Assembly: GCF_047495875.1 (NCBI RefSeq)
Contig: NC_092466.1
Location: forward strand, 16,736,561-16,800,560
DNA: 64,000 nucleotides
Source of the DNA: Pithys albifrons albifrons
Taxonomy: Eukaryota; Chordata; Aves; Passeriformes; Thamnophilidae
Direction: 5' to 3'
Shown in pieces: positions 57,001-64,000 of this stretch (position 1 is its first letter; each line of letters opens with the position of its first letter). The position numbers and the translations under genes were made by a program. The notes below the pieces were generated by a model. That model worked only from the letters and a program-made list of their open reading frames with translations, ran no database searches and was not told the DNA's origin.

Positions 57001-60000
57001 TAAGCATTCAGGAGTACGGATTTTTTTTATTACAGCATGAAACAAGCTAGTATTGATGGTAGTTATGTTTAGAATTTTAATCTAATGTGTCCCAGAGACT
57101 TTGGTAGACATCTACTAACTACAAAATTCAAGCAAAGGTATGGGAGCGATCACTGACTTGGCTCCAGATTAATCCACATATTATGATGCAGGAATTCACA
57201 TTGAAGATTAGGCATATAAGACTAGACAGTTCACTTCTGAATCTTCTCTGTTACTTCAATCATTATTCCAAAAGCAGTAAAACAGAGGATAAAACATCCC
57301 AAATATTCACTCCATATCGTCCTTTATGATTGGTATTAAGGATGATATATATCCTGAAAAAACAGATAGAATCAAGTTTAAATCCATCCATTATAAATGC
57401 GGTTTTTTTCTTTCTGTTTCAATTGTTTTCAACCAAGCACAGATTGCAATGAAGTGAATGACAGAGACATGCATAAGAGAAACATTGAAACAATGCCTGC
57501 TTTCATTTTTGTATGATACAAGACTGTTACTGGTTGCAGAATATTCATCAAATGCTAAAAAACCACATACATAGTCACAGAAGTTTATCAGCACTTCATT
57601 CATGCGTCCTTTGTAGAGAGAACTGCTAAAGTGACACCCCAGAGAACCTGGCATAATTTAAGTTCTGGTCCCACCCTTTCTGCTCTGTAACAGTTGTTTT
57701 TCTGGTATATCAGATAGGTTCTTTCTCACTTCCTATCATCAAAGTTCATACCAGCACAGGACATACTAAAGAAAGGACTACACCAGCCAGCCATGGGTGT
57801 GAGAGCTGTGTAGCTCTTTGTTTCCCCAGGGAGTTAAACAGACTGATACAGAGGACTCGGTTGGTACCTTGAGCAATGAAATAGGACCAATTTGCACACA
57901 AGTCTCAACATCAAGACCACCTGTGCTCAGGTCTGCCTCTTGACCTGAGCTGCAGCCACAAGAAAAGACTCATTTGCACAGGTGGTAGAAGACAGTGAAG
58001 AGGCTAATGTGTAATTTTTGCTAAAATTGTTGTTTTCTTCCATGTTAAAAGACAATCGCACCAGTCACCCACAGCTTCCTCCCATCAACAAACCTCTCCC
58101 AAGTACGCCCAGTCCAGCCATGTCCAGACCAAAGAAACCATGTGTGCCATCCCTGCCATTGCCATCTCCTGCTGCAAAACCAAAAGTACCACCGAAGCCT
58201 AAGGAGTGTAGTGATGATGAGGTAAAGTTTACAGATATTCTTGTTTTGGCCGTTTAAATGTCCAGTGACCCCAGACCAATAAAACAGATTACAGCAATGC
58301 CATGATCTGGTCTCTTTAGCCTCTATGGGACGAATCACTTTGTACATCACAAACAATGACCTGTGAATTCTATACTGATTCCTAGGGTGTATCTACCTCC
58401 TCTGAGTAACAAGATACTCTAGACCAGAGAGTCACTTCTGATCATCCGTAAGAAGTTGCAGGCAATGGGGAAACACTGACCTCAAAGACTACTCCAAGAT
58501 CAAAGGGAAGGGATGGCTTTCATCCAGCAGTCTAAAACTGGAATTATTTGGTCAAGGGTTTTCATGGGGAATCCCATCTGCAAGGGATGATAAATGTCCT
58601 AAATAGAAGTCACTGTGAAATGGCAACTATTATAAACTGCTGCCAGGGCTTCAATCCCAACAGTTTGTTGACATGATGGAGGATTAACGGATAGATTTTT
58701 GTCCTGCATTTCTCATAGGATAATTACATTGTGCCAGTGGACAATGATGATGATAACTACATTGAACCCACAGAAAGCAGCATGTCACTACCTGCAAAAT
58801 GTGAGTTTTAGTCATTTAAGTTTATAATTTTTGTGTTATTAGGAACAACAGTGGAAAAAATGGATCAAATAATATCTGTTGCTAGGGTTCAAGAGTGAAG
58901 ATGCAGCAGTTAGAGAGAACACAGCTTGTAAAAAGGCACTGGCTTGTTTGGCTCATGACCAGGCCAAGGAAAATTATTTTTAATTGTTTTTACTTTTAAA
59001 CTTACTGGAATTTCTGCCTCTCTCCCTCAGCTCTTTCTAAGTCCGTCCCTTGTACAACCAGGCACATGATCTCCCTGCTCATGCAAGGGAGGCACAGCAT
59101 TAAAATCCTTTATTTACTGAAGTGCCTCAGGTGAAGAACAAGCATTTTTATGTATTTCAGTAGATAAAGACAGACTTTGATTATATTTTTTTTAATTTTG
59201 TATTTAATCTCACTATTTGAAGTATATTTACCTGGAGAGTGAAACTACTACAGTCCAAAGGTGAAAAGTAAACAGAGAAGACTATGTAGTTGTGCTCTCT
59301 GACATCACTGACAGTATCAAACCTATTCAGGAAGGCATGAACACTGAATAATGTTTCCTTTTTAAAACTAGGAGCTGTCTTCCGACTCAGTTGATTTATT
59401 CAAGGTCATGCAAAAAAGCTACCACTTGAACCTACTTAATATTCATTATTATTGTAAAAATGTTCCATTGTTAGTTTGTTAACATATATGGGTGTGTATA
59501 TATAGATAAAAATATATATAATATAGATGCATATACACACATATGCACGTATGTACATGAATAAAATATGTTTTAGCTCCTGTGAACAGATTTGTGAAGA
59601 CAAAAAAGCCACCCCCCTCTACTTCTCCAAAGCCTTCTCTTACTTCCAATATGCAAGGTATGTGGAGTTTGTATCACTGTAAAAATAAAATAATCTAAGA
59701 CTGAGGAATATTAAATTATGCTTTATATATCCATAACACAAACCTTATGACATACTTCAGTAAAAGAAAAATACATTCCCCTTTAGTTTTTCTATGAGCA
59801 GTTGCTTTGTCTAGCTTGAATAGTAAATCCATTTTAAGCATGAATAAAACTAGAACAAGTTCTTTGCCCAAATTAATTCACTTTCAATCTTTTGCTGTAG
59901 TGAGGAATGCAAATAGATCAATACAGCAAAAACAATTACAGGATTCACTATGTTGGTAATCCCATTTCACTATAGGAATCAAAACCCAGTACTTTAAGAC

Positions 60001-62859
60001 CCCATTAAGATTTAACCATATAGAAATTCCATATAGCCTGGTGTTTTTCATGTCCTTTAAAAACTGTGTTCCCATCTAAGTTCTATGAAGAGCAATTTAT
60101 TTGGAAAAAAAACCCCACCAAAACAAACAAAAGCAGAAGCAAATAAGGGGAATCCTATTTGCTTTTGTAAGTGCAGATACACTTGTTTAATCTTCCAGTG
60201 CCAACTCAGAGTTGTTTTGCATCCTCATTATCCCATTAATTGCTTGGAATGTAACCTTTATAGACTTACCACACAGCTCTTCTTTAAAGAGCTTTGCATA
60301 TTCATTAGTAATGTGTTTAGCTTTCAAGCTGCAAACTACAAGTTGTAAACTAAATTTTTTTCTGAATGACTTAAGATTTCGTGAGTTACTTTCTAGACAT
60401 TTTAAAATGTGCTTTTCAATCTCAGCCTCTCTGTAAATCAGTGTCAAGCAAAAACCAGATCCTGAGAGATGTTACTAAAAAATAAAACATCTCCCCCTGG
60501 TGGGAATTGGAACACTTCGGCGCAATAATGAGGAAGCCTGACGTTCTATTTTCATTAAAAAAAATGGACATAGATAAGAATGTTTGTGGGTTTTGCTCAT
60601 AATACCTGTGAATGAAAACATACCTGCATGTCAGAGCTCATGGATGGATGCTGGCCACACAAATGTGCCAGCTTGTATTTATGATTTCCCTGATCTCTTC
60701 CTGAGAGTCAAGGAGACGTTAAACGCTGGCACAGGTGTGCTAATAAGTTTTTTCCAAACTGTCCTGGGTTTGCACAACACAAGCATTCTTCTTGCTTTGG
60801 GGAAGCGGGAGGGGAGAAGGAAAGTGCAACAGAAGGTTGTAGCGGGGGGAAGAAACTTAATAATACAGTGACTGTTTATCAGAATTTCTGGGGCTCTTCC
60901 TGAAGTTCCTCCTAGAAGACCAGAGGTGTTGCTACTCTGGGGTTTTGGAGGCAGAGTCAAGTTCTGAGCAGATTCTCCCAAGTTATTTTTCCAGAGTCAG
61001 AAGTACAATTGACACAAATTTTGATCAGTTTTTCTGGTAAGAATGCAGTGTTTTTGCTAACCAAGGAACACTTTTTTACCCTCCTTGTGTTACAGAAGTC
61101 TACGAGGTTCCTGAAGAAGAGGTGAGGCCTGTCTACAGTATGACTCGCATTGCTGTCAGGCAGGGTACAAATGTGATTCTGAAAAAAGATTATCCGTCTT
61201 TCAAAGAGGAAGAATGGCAGCAAATCTCTGTCTGCATTTAAAACTTTCTGACATTCCTTTCTCAGAAAAACTGGCAGACCAATTCTAAAGGTCTGCAGAA
61301 AAGAGGAAATGGGAAGGTTGGAAATTTGCAAGTCCTGTGAGATAGTTTTCCAGTTTGGGAAGAAGCAGCCTGAGGGAATGCTTTACAGAGCAGAACTGCA
61401 TCAGAGGAGCAATGACAGTTCTGACAGAATAATTTTCTATCCACTTTCTAGTGCACGTCCTATCCATGTCCTAGTGCAGATCACCAGATAGAGCTCTAGT
61501 AGAAATCTATACCACAATGCAAAACTAATATCTTGATGTGGTAACATAAATAGGATCATACAAATGTATTTTATGAAGAAAGTGACCAAAAAACTCAGTG
61601 CATTTTCTCTTACAGGAAAAATCATCACTACCACCACCACCGGTAACCAGGTAACCAGTTGCTGTGAATGTCTGTGCATTGTTTAAAACTTGTCAGAAAA
61701 TCTGTTTTCTCATCTAGATACTACATATTTGATAACTCTTTCTGTAGAATATATATAAAGGGTAAATATCTCTTCAGATTATCTATACAATTATCAACTA
61801 TTTCTATGTTAATTTTAATAACTCAAAGGCAACATGTATTAAAAAGAAATATCTTAAGGGTACTTTTTAGAATTTTGAGGTGGTAGGGGAGGAGAAAGAG
61901 AGGTTTTCTTTGTATTCACAGTTGTTAATTTTCCTTTCTTAATGCATATTTTATTACAAGGTTCACTAAGCCACTTCTGTCTATGCCTGCTCAGAATACA
62001 GAGCAGTCCCACATGCACAGCGTGACCAGAGAGCCACACAAGCAGGACACTTCCAGGTAAGTCAACAGCAGCTTAGATCTATAGGAAATATTAGCAGAGA
62101 AAAAAATTTCTCCTCTCTATTGTGTAGCCTTCAGACACCAAACAATTGTTAGGACACTCACAGATAGGGATGTTGGGACAAGGTGAGAACTGAAAGGTTT
62201 CTTCTTGTGAACTTCTGTAGTCAAGCCAGTTTGCTAAATGGATTGTATTTTCTGGAATACCCCTTTAGAGATCCAGTGCAGGGATAAAATATCTCTGCAA
62301 GCCAGTTTAAAGTCCTATTAGCCATCTCTCCACTCTTGCAAACGCAATGTTTTTGCAAGGGCCACAGGATTGCTGTAAAGAAACTGGACATGGTAGATCG
62401 ACAATTTATATTTCAAGTCTCTGAATGAAAAGAGAAAAAGGATGCTTGAGTACGCAGCCTACTTCACTCCTGTGTCCCCAGAAGTGTAGGCAGCTGCTTC
62501 GTAACCACTGTCTCTGTCCAGGACATTGCTTTACAAAATATGTGCTCCAGGAAGAGCAGGTGGCACCCACAACGCTCTGTGTGTTACAGTGGGGTGAGGT
62601 CCTGCACAGTCCCAGGGGACCCAAGGTCCAGGACAGAAGCTCTTCTAGAGTAGTTCCACACCAAGGGCAGAGCATCACCACAACCACTGCAGCGCTGCAT
62701 AGGTGAAATTTAATCCATTTACAGCAGATTTCCTTCTCTCTAGATCTTAAAAGACATATCTGAACCAAGAAATTAAATAAATAAATCCTACTCAATTTAT
62801 TGTGCATGTTTTTCAGAAATATTTTACCTCTTCCCAGAAGTCGTCTTCATCTAAAAACA
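32954..62859 (+). CDS. BLNK: BLNK, B-cell linker adaptor; 12 exons, 3' part missing
   Basis: Cytoplasmic adaptor of the B-cell receptor pathway. In the known family, Syk phosphorylates its YxxP tyrosines, which then dock PLC-gamma2, Btk, Vav and Nck, while a C-terminal SH2 domain binds Ig-alpha. The joined exons (47, 66, 50, 41, 157, 170, 82, 81, 26, 35, 96 and 43 nt) give 298 codons without a stop, and all junction phases agree. Visible parts are a conserved N terminus starting MDKLN, a basic/leucine-rich segment to about residue 42, an acidic EEEQWSDDF stretch, tyrosines Y72, Y84 and Y96 at the same numbers as in human, a proline-rich region with KVPPKPKE, and Y180 and Y191 in YIVP and YIEP. 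Mammalian BLNK is about 456 residues, so the SH2 domain must lie in exons past the window end. Introns run from 310 nt to 14.5 kb. Confidence 0.96.
33082..33128. repeat. G-rich tandem repeat at start of intron 1
   Basis: About 2.7 copies of a 17-bp unit of the form GGCACGGGAGGCGCTGG, the first copy carrying one extra base. It lies about 80 bp past the exon 1 donor. The run of G tracts could form a G-quadruplex on the + strand and in the nascent transcript. Confidence 0.6.
37059..37145. repeat. A-rich low-complexity tract in intron 1
   Basis: A poly-A run followed by AAACC/AAAAC-type imperfect repeats. It is not clearly the tail of a retrocopy, since no gene-like sequence precedes it. Confidence 0.6.
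47458..47523 (+). CDS. BLNK: BLNK coding exon 2 (residues 16-38)
   Basis: Acceptor TTACAG and donor GTAAGT flank 66 nt that encode R-K-L-Q-K-M-V-H-D-I-K and onward, matching the mammalian QLQKMVHDIK segment. In the family this basic, leucine-rich N terminus is described as a leucine-zipper-like membrane-recruitment region. The exon is symmetric (phase 2 to phase 2), so skipping it would keep the frame but delete about 22 residues of this segment. It lies 14.5 kb downstream of exon 1. Confidence 0.95.
47524..54903 (+). other. BLNK: BLNK intron 2 (7.4 kb), no genes seen
   Basis: AT-rich intron with a GC-richer patch at about 48480-48715 and a TA-rich simple repeat at about 54182-54302. The short open frames look like chance. 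No transposon or RNA gene was recognised. Confidence 0.6.
54182..54302. repeat. TA-rich microsatellite in intron 2
   Basis: A TA dinucleotide core around 54198-54218 followed by TATG/CATA-type imperfect repeats. A minus-strand open frame rich in Ile and Tyr across it is an artefact of the repeat. Confidence 0.85.
54904..54953 (+). CDS. BLNK: BLNK coding exon 3 (residues 38-55)
   Basis: Fifty nt between acceptor TTTACAG and donor GTAAGT (phase 2 to 1). It encodes a lysine run followed by PPPSLPQRDYAS, the counterpart of mammalian APPSVPRRDYAS. The residue equal to human Arg49, part of a PxxxPR motif known to bind CIN85 SH3 domains, is Gln here (codon CAA). The acceptor has a poor pyrimidine tract, but the homology and phase leave little doubt. 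Confidence 0.95.
55867..55907 (+). CDS. BLNK: BLNK coding exon 4 (residues 55-68)
   Basis: Forty-one nt with acceptor GGTTTAG and donor GTAAGT (phase 1 to 0). It encodes E-H-A-D-N-E-E-E-Q-W-S-D-D-F, the acidic stretch just before the first phosphotyrosine cluster. It is nearly identical to the mammalian DEEEQWSDDF block, which makes it one of the clearest anchors for the gene call. Confidence 0.96.
56715..56871 (+). CDS. BLNK: BLNK coding exon 5, first YxxP cluster (residues 69-121)
   Basis: The 157-nt exon (phase 0 to 1) has acceptor TTTCTAG and donor CAG|GTAGCT. It carries three YxxP tyrosines: Y72 in YENP, Y84 in YVVP and Y96 in YEPP. Their numbers match human BLNK Y72, Y84 and Y96, which are Syk targets that recruit Vav, Nck, Btk and PLC-gamma2. 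A lysine-rich stretch follows (EKEKKKI), then FPISRGEYA, equal to the mammalian LPFARGEY block. The lysine run is more basic than the human segment between these blocks. Confidence 0.97.
58052..58221 (+). CDS. BLNK: BLNK coding exon 6, proline-rich region (residues 121-177)
   Basis: The 170-nt exon (phase 1 to 0) follows acceptor TTAAAAG and ends at GAG|GTAAAG. It encodes D-N-R-T-S-H-P and then a long proline/serine/lysine-rich stretch ending in KVPPKPKECSDDE, matching mammalian QVPPKPKG followed by acidic residues. Proline-rich segments of this adaptor bind SH3 domains of Grb2-type partners in the known family. The acceptor is unusual, with four A's before the AG and the pyrimidine tract set further upstream, but phase and homology support it. 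Confidence 0.94.
58719..58800 (+). CDS. BLNK: BLNK coding exon 7, second YxxP cluster (residues 178-205)
   Basis: Eighty-two nt with acceptor CTCATAG and donor GTGAGT (phase 0 to 1). It encodes D-N-Y-I-V-P-V-D-N-D-D-D-N-Y-I-E-P-T-E-S, the counterpart of human Y178 (YVVP) and Y189 (YIHP). The two tyrosines fall at residues 180 and 191 here. These are known PLC-gamma2/Btk docking sites, so this exon is functionally central and is the second strong anchor. Confidence 0.97.
59483..59560. repeat. TA/CA-rich simple repeat before BLNK exon 8
   Basis: Imperfect TATA, CACA and TGTA tracts that end about 17 nt before the exon 8 acceptor. The repeat occupies the place where a branch point and pyrimidine tract would normally lie, so it may affect use of this exon. 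Confidence 0.75.
59577..59657 (+). CDS. BLNK: BLNK coding exon 8, symmetric and probably alternative (residues 205-232)
   Basis: Eighty-one nt with acceptor GTTTTAG and donor CAAG|GTATGT, phase 1 to 1, so it can be skipped without losing the frame. It encodes S-P-V-N-R-F-V-K-T-K-K-P-P-P-S-T-S-P-K-P and onward, equivalent to the human APMVNRSTKPNSS segment. Human BLNK has a known shorter isoform lacking a short exon in this part of the protein. The sequence upstream of the acceptor is a TA/CA-rich simple repeat with hardly any pyrimidine tract. Confidence 0.9.
61096..61121 (+). CDS. BLNK: BLNK coding exon 9, 26-nt microexon with YEVP (residues 232-240)
   Basis: A 26-nt exon (phase 1 to 0) between acceptor TGTTACAG and donor GAG|GTGAGG. 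It encodes E-V-Y-E-V-P-E-E-E. This contains an extra YxxP tyrosine, Y234, with acidic flanks typical of Syk sites. The corresponding mammalian linker, as I know it, has Cys rather than Tyr near here. The call rests on the exact phase fit between exons 8 and 10, good splice sites and the motif. Homology alone is weak in this linker. Confidence 0.82.
61616..61650 (+). CDS. BLNK: BLNK coding exon 10 (residues 241-252)
   Basis: Thirty-five nt (phase 0 to 2) after acceptor TCTTACAG. It encodes E-K-S-S-L-P-P-P-P-V-T plus two bases of an Arg codon. The donor lies in a tandem duplication of GGTAACCA, so two GTAACC donors sit 8 nt apart. Only the downstream one, after 61650, keeps the frame into exon 11; the upstream one (exon end 61642) would meet a TAA at once. 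Short and weakly conserved, but phase and splice signals agree. Confidence 0.82.
61961..62056 (+). CDS. BLNK: BLNK coding exon 11 (residues 252-284)
   Basis: Ninety-six nt, symmetric (phase 2 to 2), with acceptor TATTACAAG and donor CAG|GTAAGT. It encodes R-F-T-K-P-L-L-S-M-P-A-Q-N-T-E-Q and onward, ending H-K-Q-D-T-S-R. It is polar linker sequence rich in Gln, Ser and His, like the mammalian segment before the PLPR block, with no catalytic or binding motif I can name. Because the length is a multiple of three, skipping would keep the frame. Confidence 0.86.
62817..62859 (+). CDS. BLNK: BLNK coding exon 12 (residues 284-298), last exon found
   Basis: Forty-three nt (phase 2 to 0) with acceptor TTTTTCAG and donor GTGAGT. 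It encodes R-N-I-L-P-L-P-R-S-R-L-H-L-K-T. The PLPR core matches the mammalian PIPLPR block, one of the PxxxPR motifs that bind CIN85, but the first proline of the six-residue motif is Ile here. The next exon should be in phase 0 and lead to the SH2 domain; I do not find a convincing one before 64000. Confidence 0.88.
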
Positions 62860-64000
62860 GTGAGTAATCAATGGGCCACTGTTAAACTTGGGCTGTCCTG
62901 TGTCTTATATTTAAATAGAGGGATGCTTTTTATTATCTGGATTAAATAACAGAAACAGATTACTCAATGTCAGATTCATCTAATATTGTAATTGCCATTC
63001 TTAATCTTTTGGACAAAACAGCATTGGACATCTGTATTGATCCAAGAAGAAGTTCAAATGTTTTAAGGGATATATTTCTCAGTCCACAAAAATAATTTCT
63101 TGTACTACAATATACCAGTTGAACCCTGGGAACATTAAGTAGCAAAGGGTGATTTTGCCCAATCTGAAGTACCTTCCATGAGCCTCATTCCTTTCAGTTG
63201 GTGAATGATTAATGCTTTCTGAAAATGGGAACCTTCTAAAATGTCAGACTGGGTAGTCTGAGCAACCAGTATCACTAGCAAATGCAGTCCATGAAGGACT
63301 AATCACAAGCTTTTTGTTCCTAAGGTTGTGTTTCAGTCAATTCTTTTCTCTCTCTACTCTTGTCCCCAGTCTGTCCCTTCCACTGTGCTGAACAAAGATT
63401 TTTTGAAGCAAACTACTTGGAAACTTGTCTGACTGCAGAAATTAGCAAAAACAAATGCATAAGATTCTTTTTCAGCCAGATTAGTTCCATAAATTGTTTT
63501 GCACCGTAGCTCTACTCAGAATTGTGCCAGGGCAAGAGGGTGTGTGTGAGGAGCCAACTATCAAGAACCAGGGTGACAGTAACTGCATCAGTATCTGTGC
63601 CAAAAGCCATGTGCATCAAACTCTGTCCTGGCCTAATGCTCTGAATTGTCCCTAAAATATAATCAGTCTACCAATAGCTATACAGAGAAATTAGACACTT
63701 AAAATTAGGAATTTGGGGTCATACCATAGGGTTAGATTTTATGGTAACATAGTGTAGGTGGAATATGAACATCTTATAGTCTTATTTTCAATTTCTATGT
63801 ATACCAAGTATTCTGTGCATACAACAGTATCAGCATTTCCATTTGCCTTCCACCCCATCACAAAGTTCTTCCCATTTAGATCTGTATCCTGTGGGATGCT
63901 GAACAATTCTCAAGTGGTGCCAAATTCAGGATTTCTTTTTCATAAAACAGTTTCTCAGCTTTTTTTTCCTATACAAGATTAGAAAAACAAATGCTTCTGA
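62860..64000 (+). other. BLNK: Partial BLNK intron 12 or later, no exon assigned
   Basis: Begins with a GTGAGT donor. A good-looking acceptor (pyrimidine-rich, CCCCAG at 63364-63369) lies inside, but the frame after it stops and has no usable donor, so no exon is called. SH2 exons are expected to the right of the window. Confidence 0.6.

Larger units (their letters stand above)
54954..58718 (+). other. BLNK: BLNK introns 3-6
   Basis: Introns 54954-55866, 55908-56714, 56872-58051 and 58222-58718 separate exons 3 to 7. They begin GT and end AG. Apart from AT-rich sequence and a purine-rich stretch at about 56160-56200, I see nothing in them. Confidence 0.7.
58801..62816 (+). other. BLNK: BLNK introns 7-11
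   Basis: Introns 58801-59576, 59658-61095, 61122-61615, 61651-61960 and 62057-62816 separate exons 7 to 12. The only distinctive content is the TA/CA simple repeat before exon 8. Intron 10 is the shortest at 310 nt. Confidence 0.7.

Noticed and set aside
58018..58257. Open frame starting in intron 5 and running through exon 6
   Set aside because: The real coding part is exon 6 (58052-58221); the ends are intronic read-through.
63370..63431. Possible BLNK exon 13 after a good pyrimidine-rich acceptor
   Set aside because: The phase-0 frame (SVPSTVLNKDF...) reaches TGA without a consensus donor and does not resemble the mammalian segment leading to the SH2 domain.

Overview
This is a vertebrate nuclear window, most likely from a bird. 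It carries a degraded CR1 LINE 3' end with the usual avian layout, a 5S-rRNA-derived repeat, an AT-rich background with one sharp CpG island, and one multi-exon gene with ordinary GT-AG introns. There are no prokaryotic operons, CRISPR arrays or phage genes. The many short open frames are mostly chance.

The one gene I can identify firmly is BLNK (B-cell linker, SLP-65/BASH) on the + strand. It starts in the CpG island at 32954 and runs off the right end of the window. I could place twelve consecutive coding exons from sequence: 32954-33000, 47458-47523, 54904-54953, 55867-55907, 56715-56871, 58052-58221, 58719-58800, 59577-59657, 61096-61121, 61616-61650, 61961-62056 and 62817-62859. They give 894 nt, or 298 codons, with every intron phase consistent and no stop. 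They encode the N-terminal basic/leucine-rich segment, the acidic region, the three YxxP sites at residues 72, 84 and 96, the proline-rich middle, the next YxxP pair at 180 and 191, and the linker before the SH2 domain. The SH2 exons lie beyond base 64000.

Layout: 1-28890 is non-coding as far as I can see. 28898-30419 is a repeat-rich patch with a 5S-derived element, an unidentified GC-richer stretch and a CR1 3' end. 30420-32540 is gene-free except for weak minus-strand exon candidates. 32540-33200 is the CpG-island promoter and first exon of BLNK. 33001-47457 is a 14.5 kb first intron and 47524-54903 a 7.4 kb second intron. From 54904 to 62859 the remaining exons are packed with introns of 0.3-1.4 kb.

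Points most worth checking: an apparent extra YxxP tyrosine in a 26-nt microexon; loss of the arginine in the first PxxxPR (CIN85-type) motif and degeneration of another; a tandem splice donor at exon 10; paired palindromic E-boxes in the promoter island; a 5S-headed element with a long structured body; and a possible divergent minus-strand spliced transcript. Comparisons with mammalian BLNK are from knowledge of that family; no database search was run.
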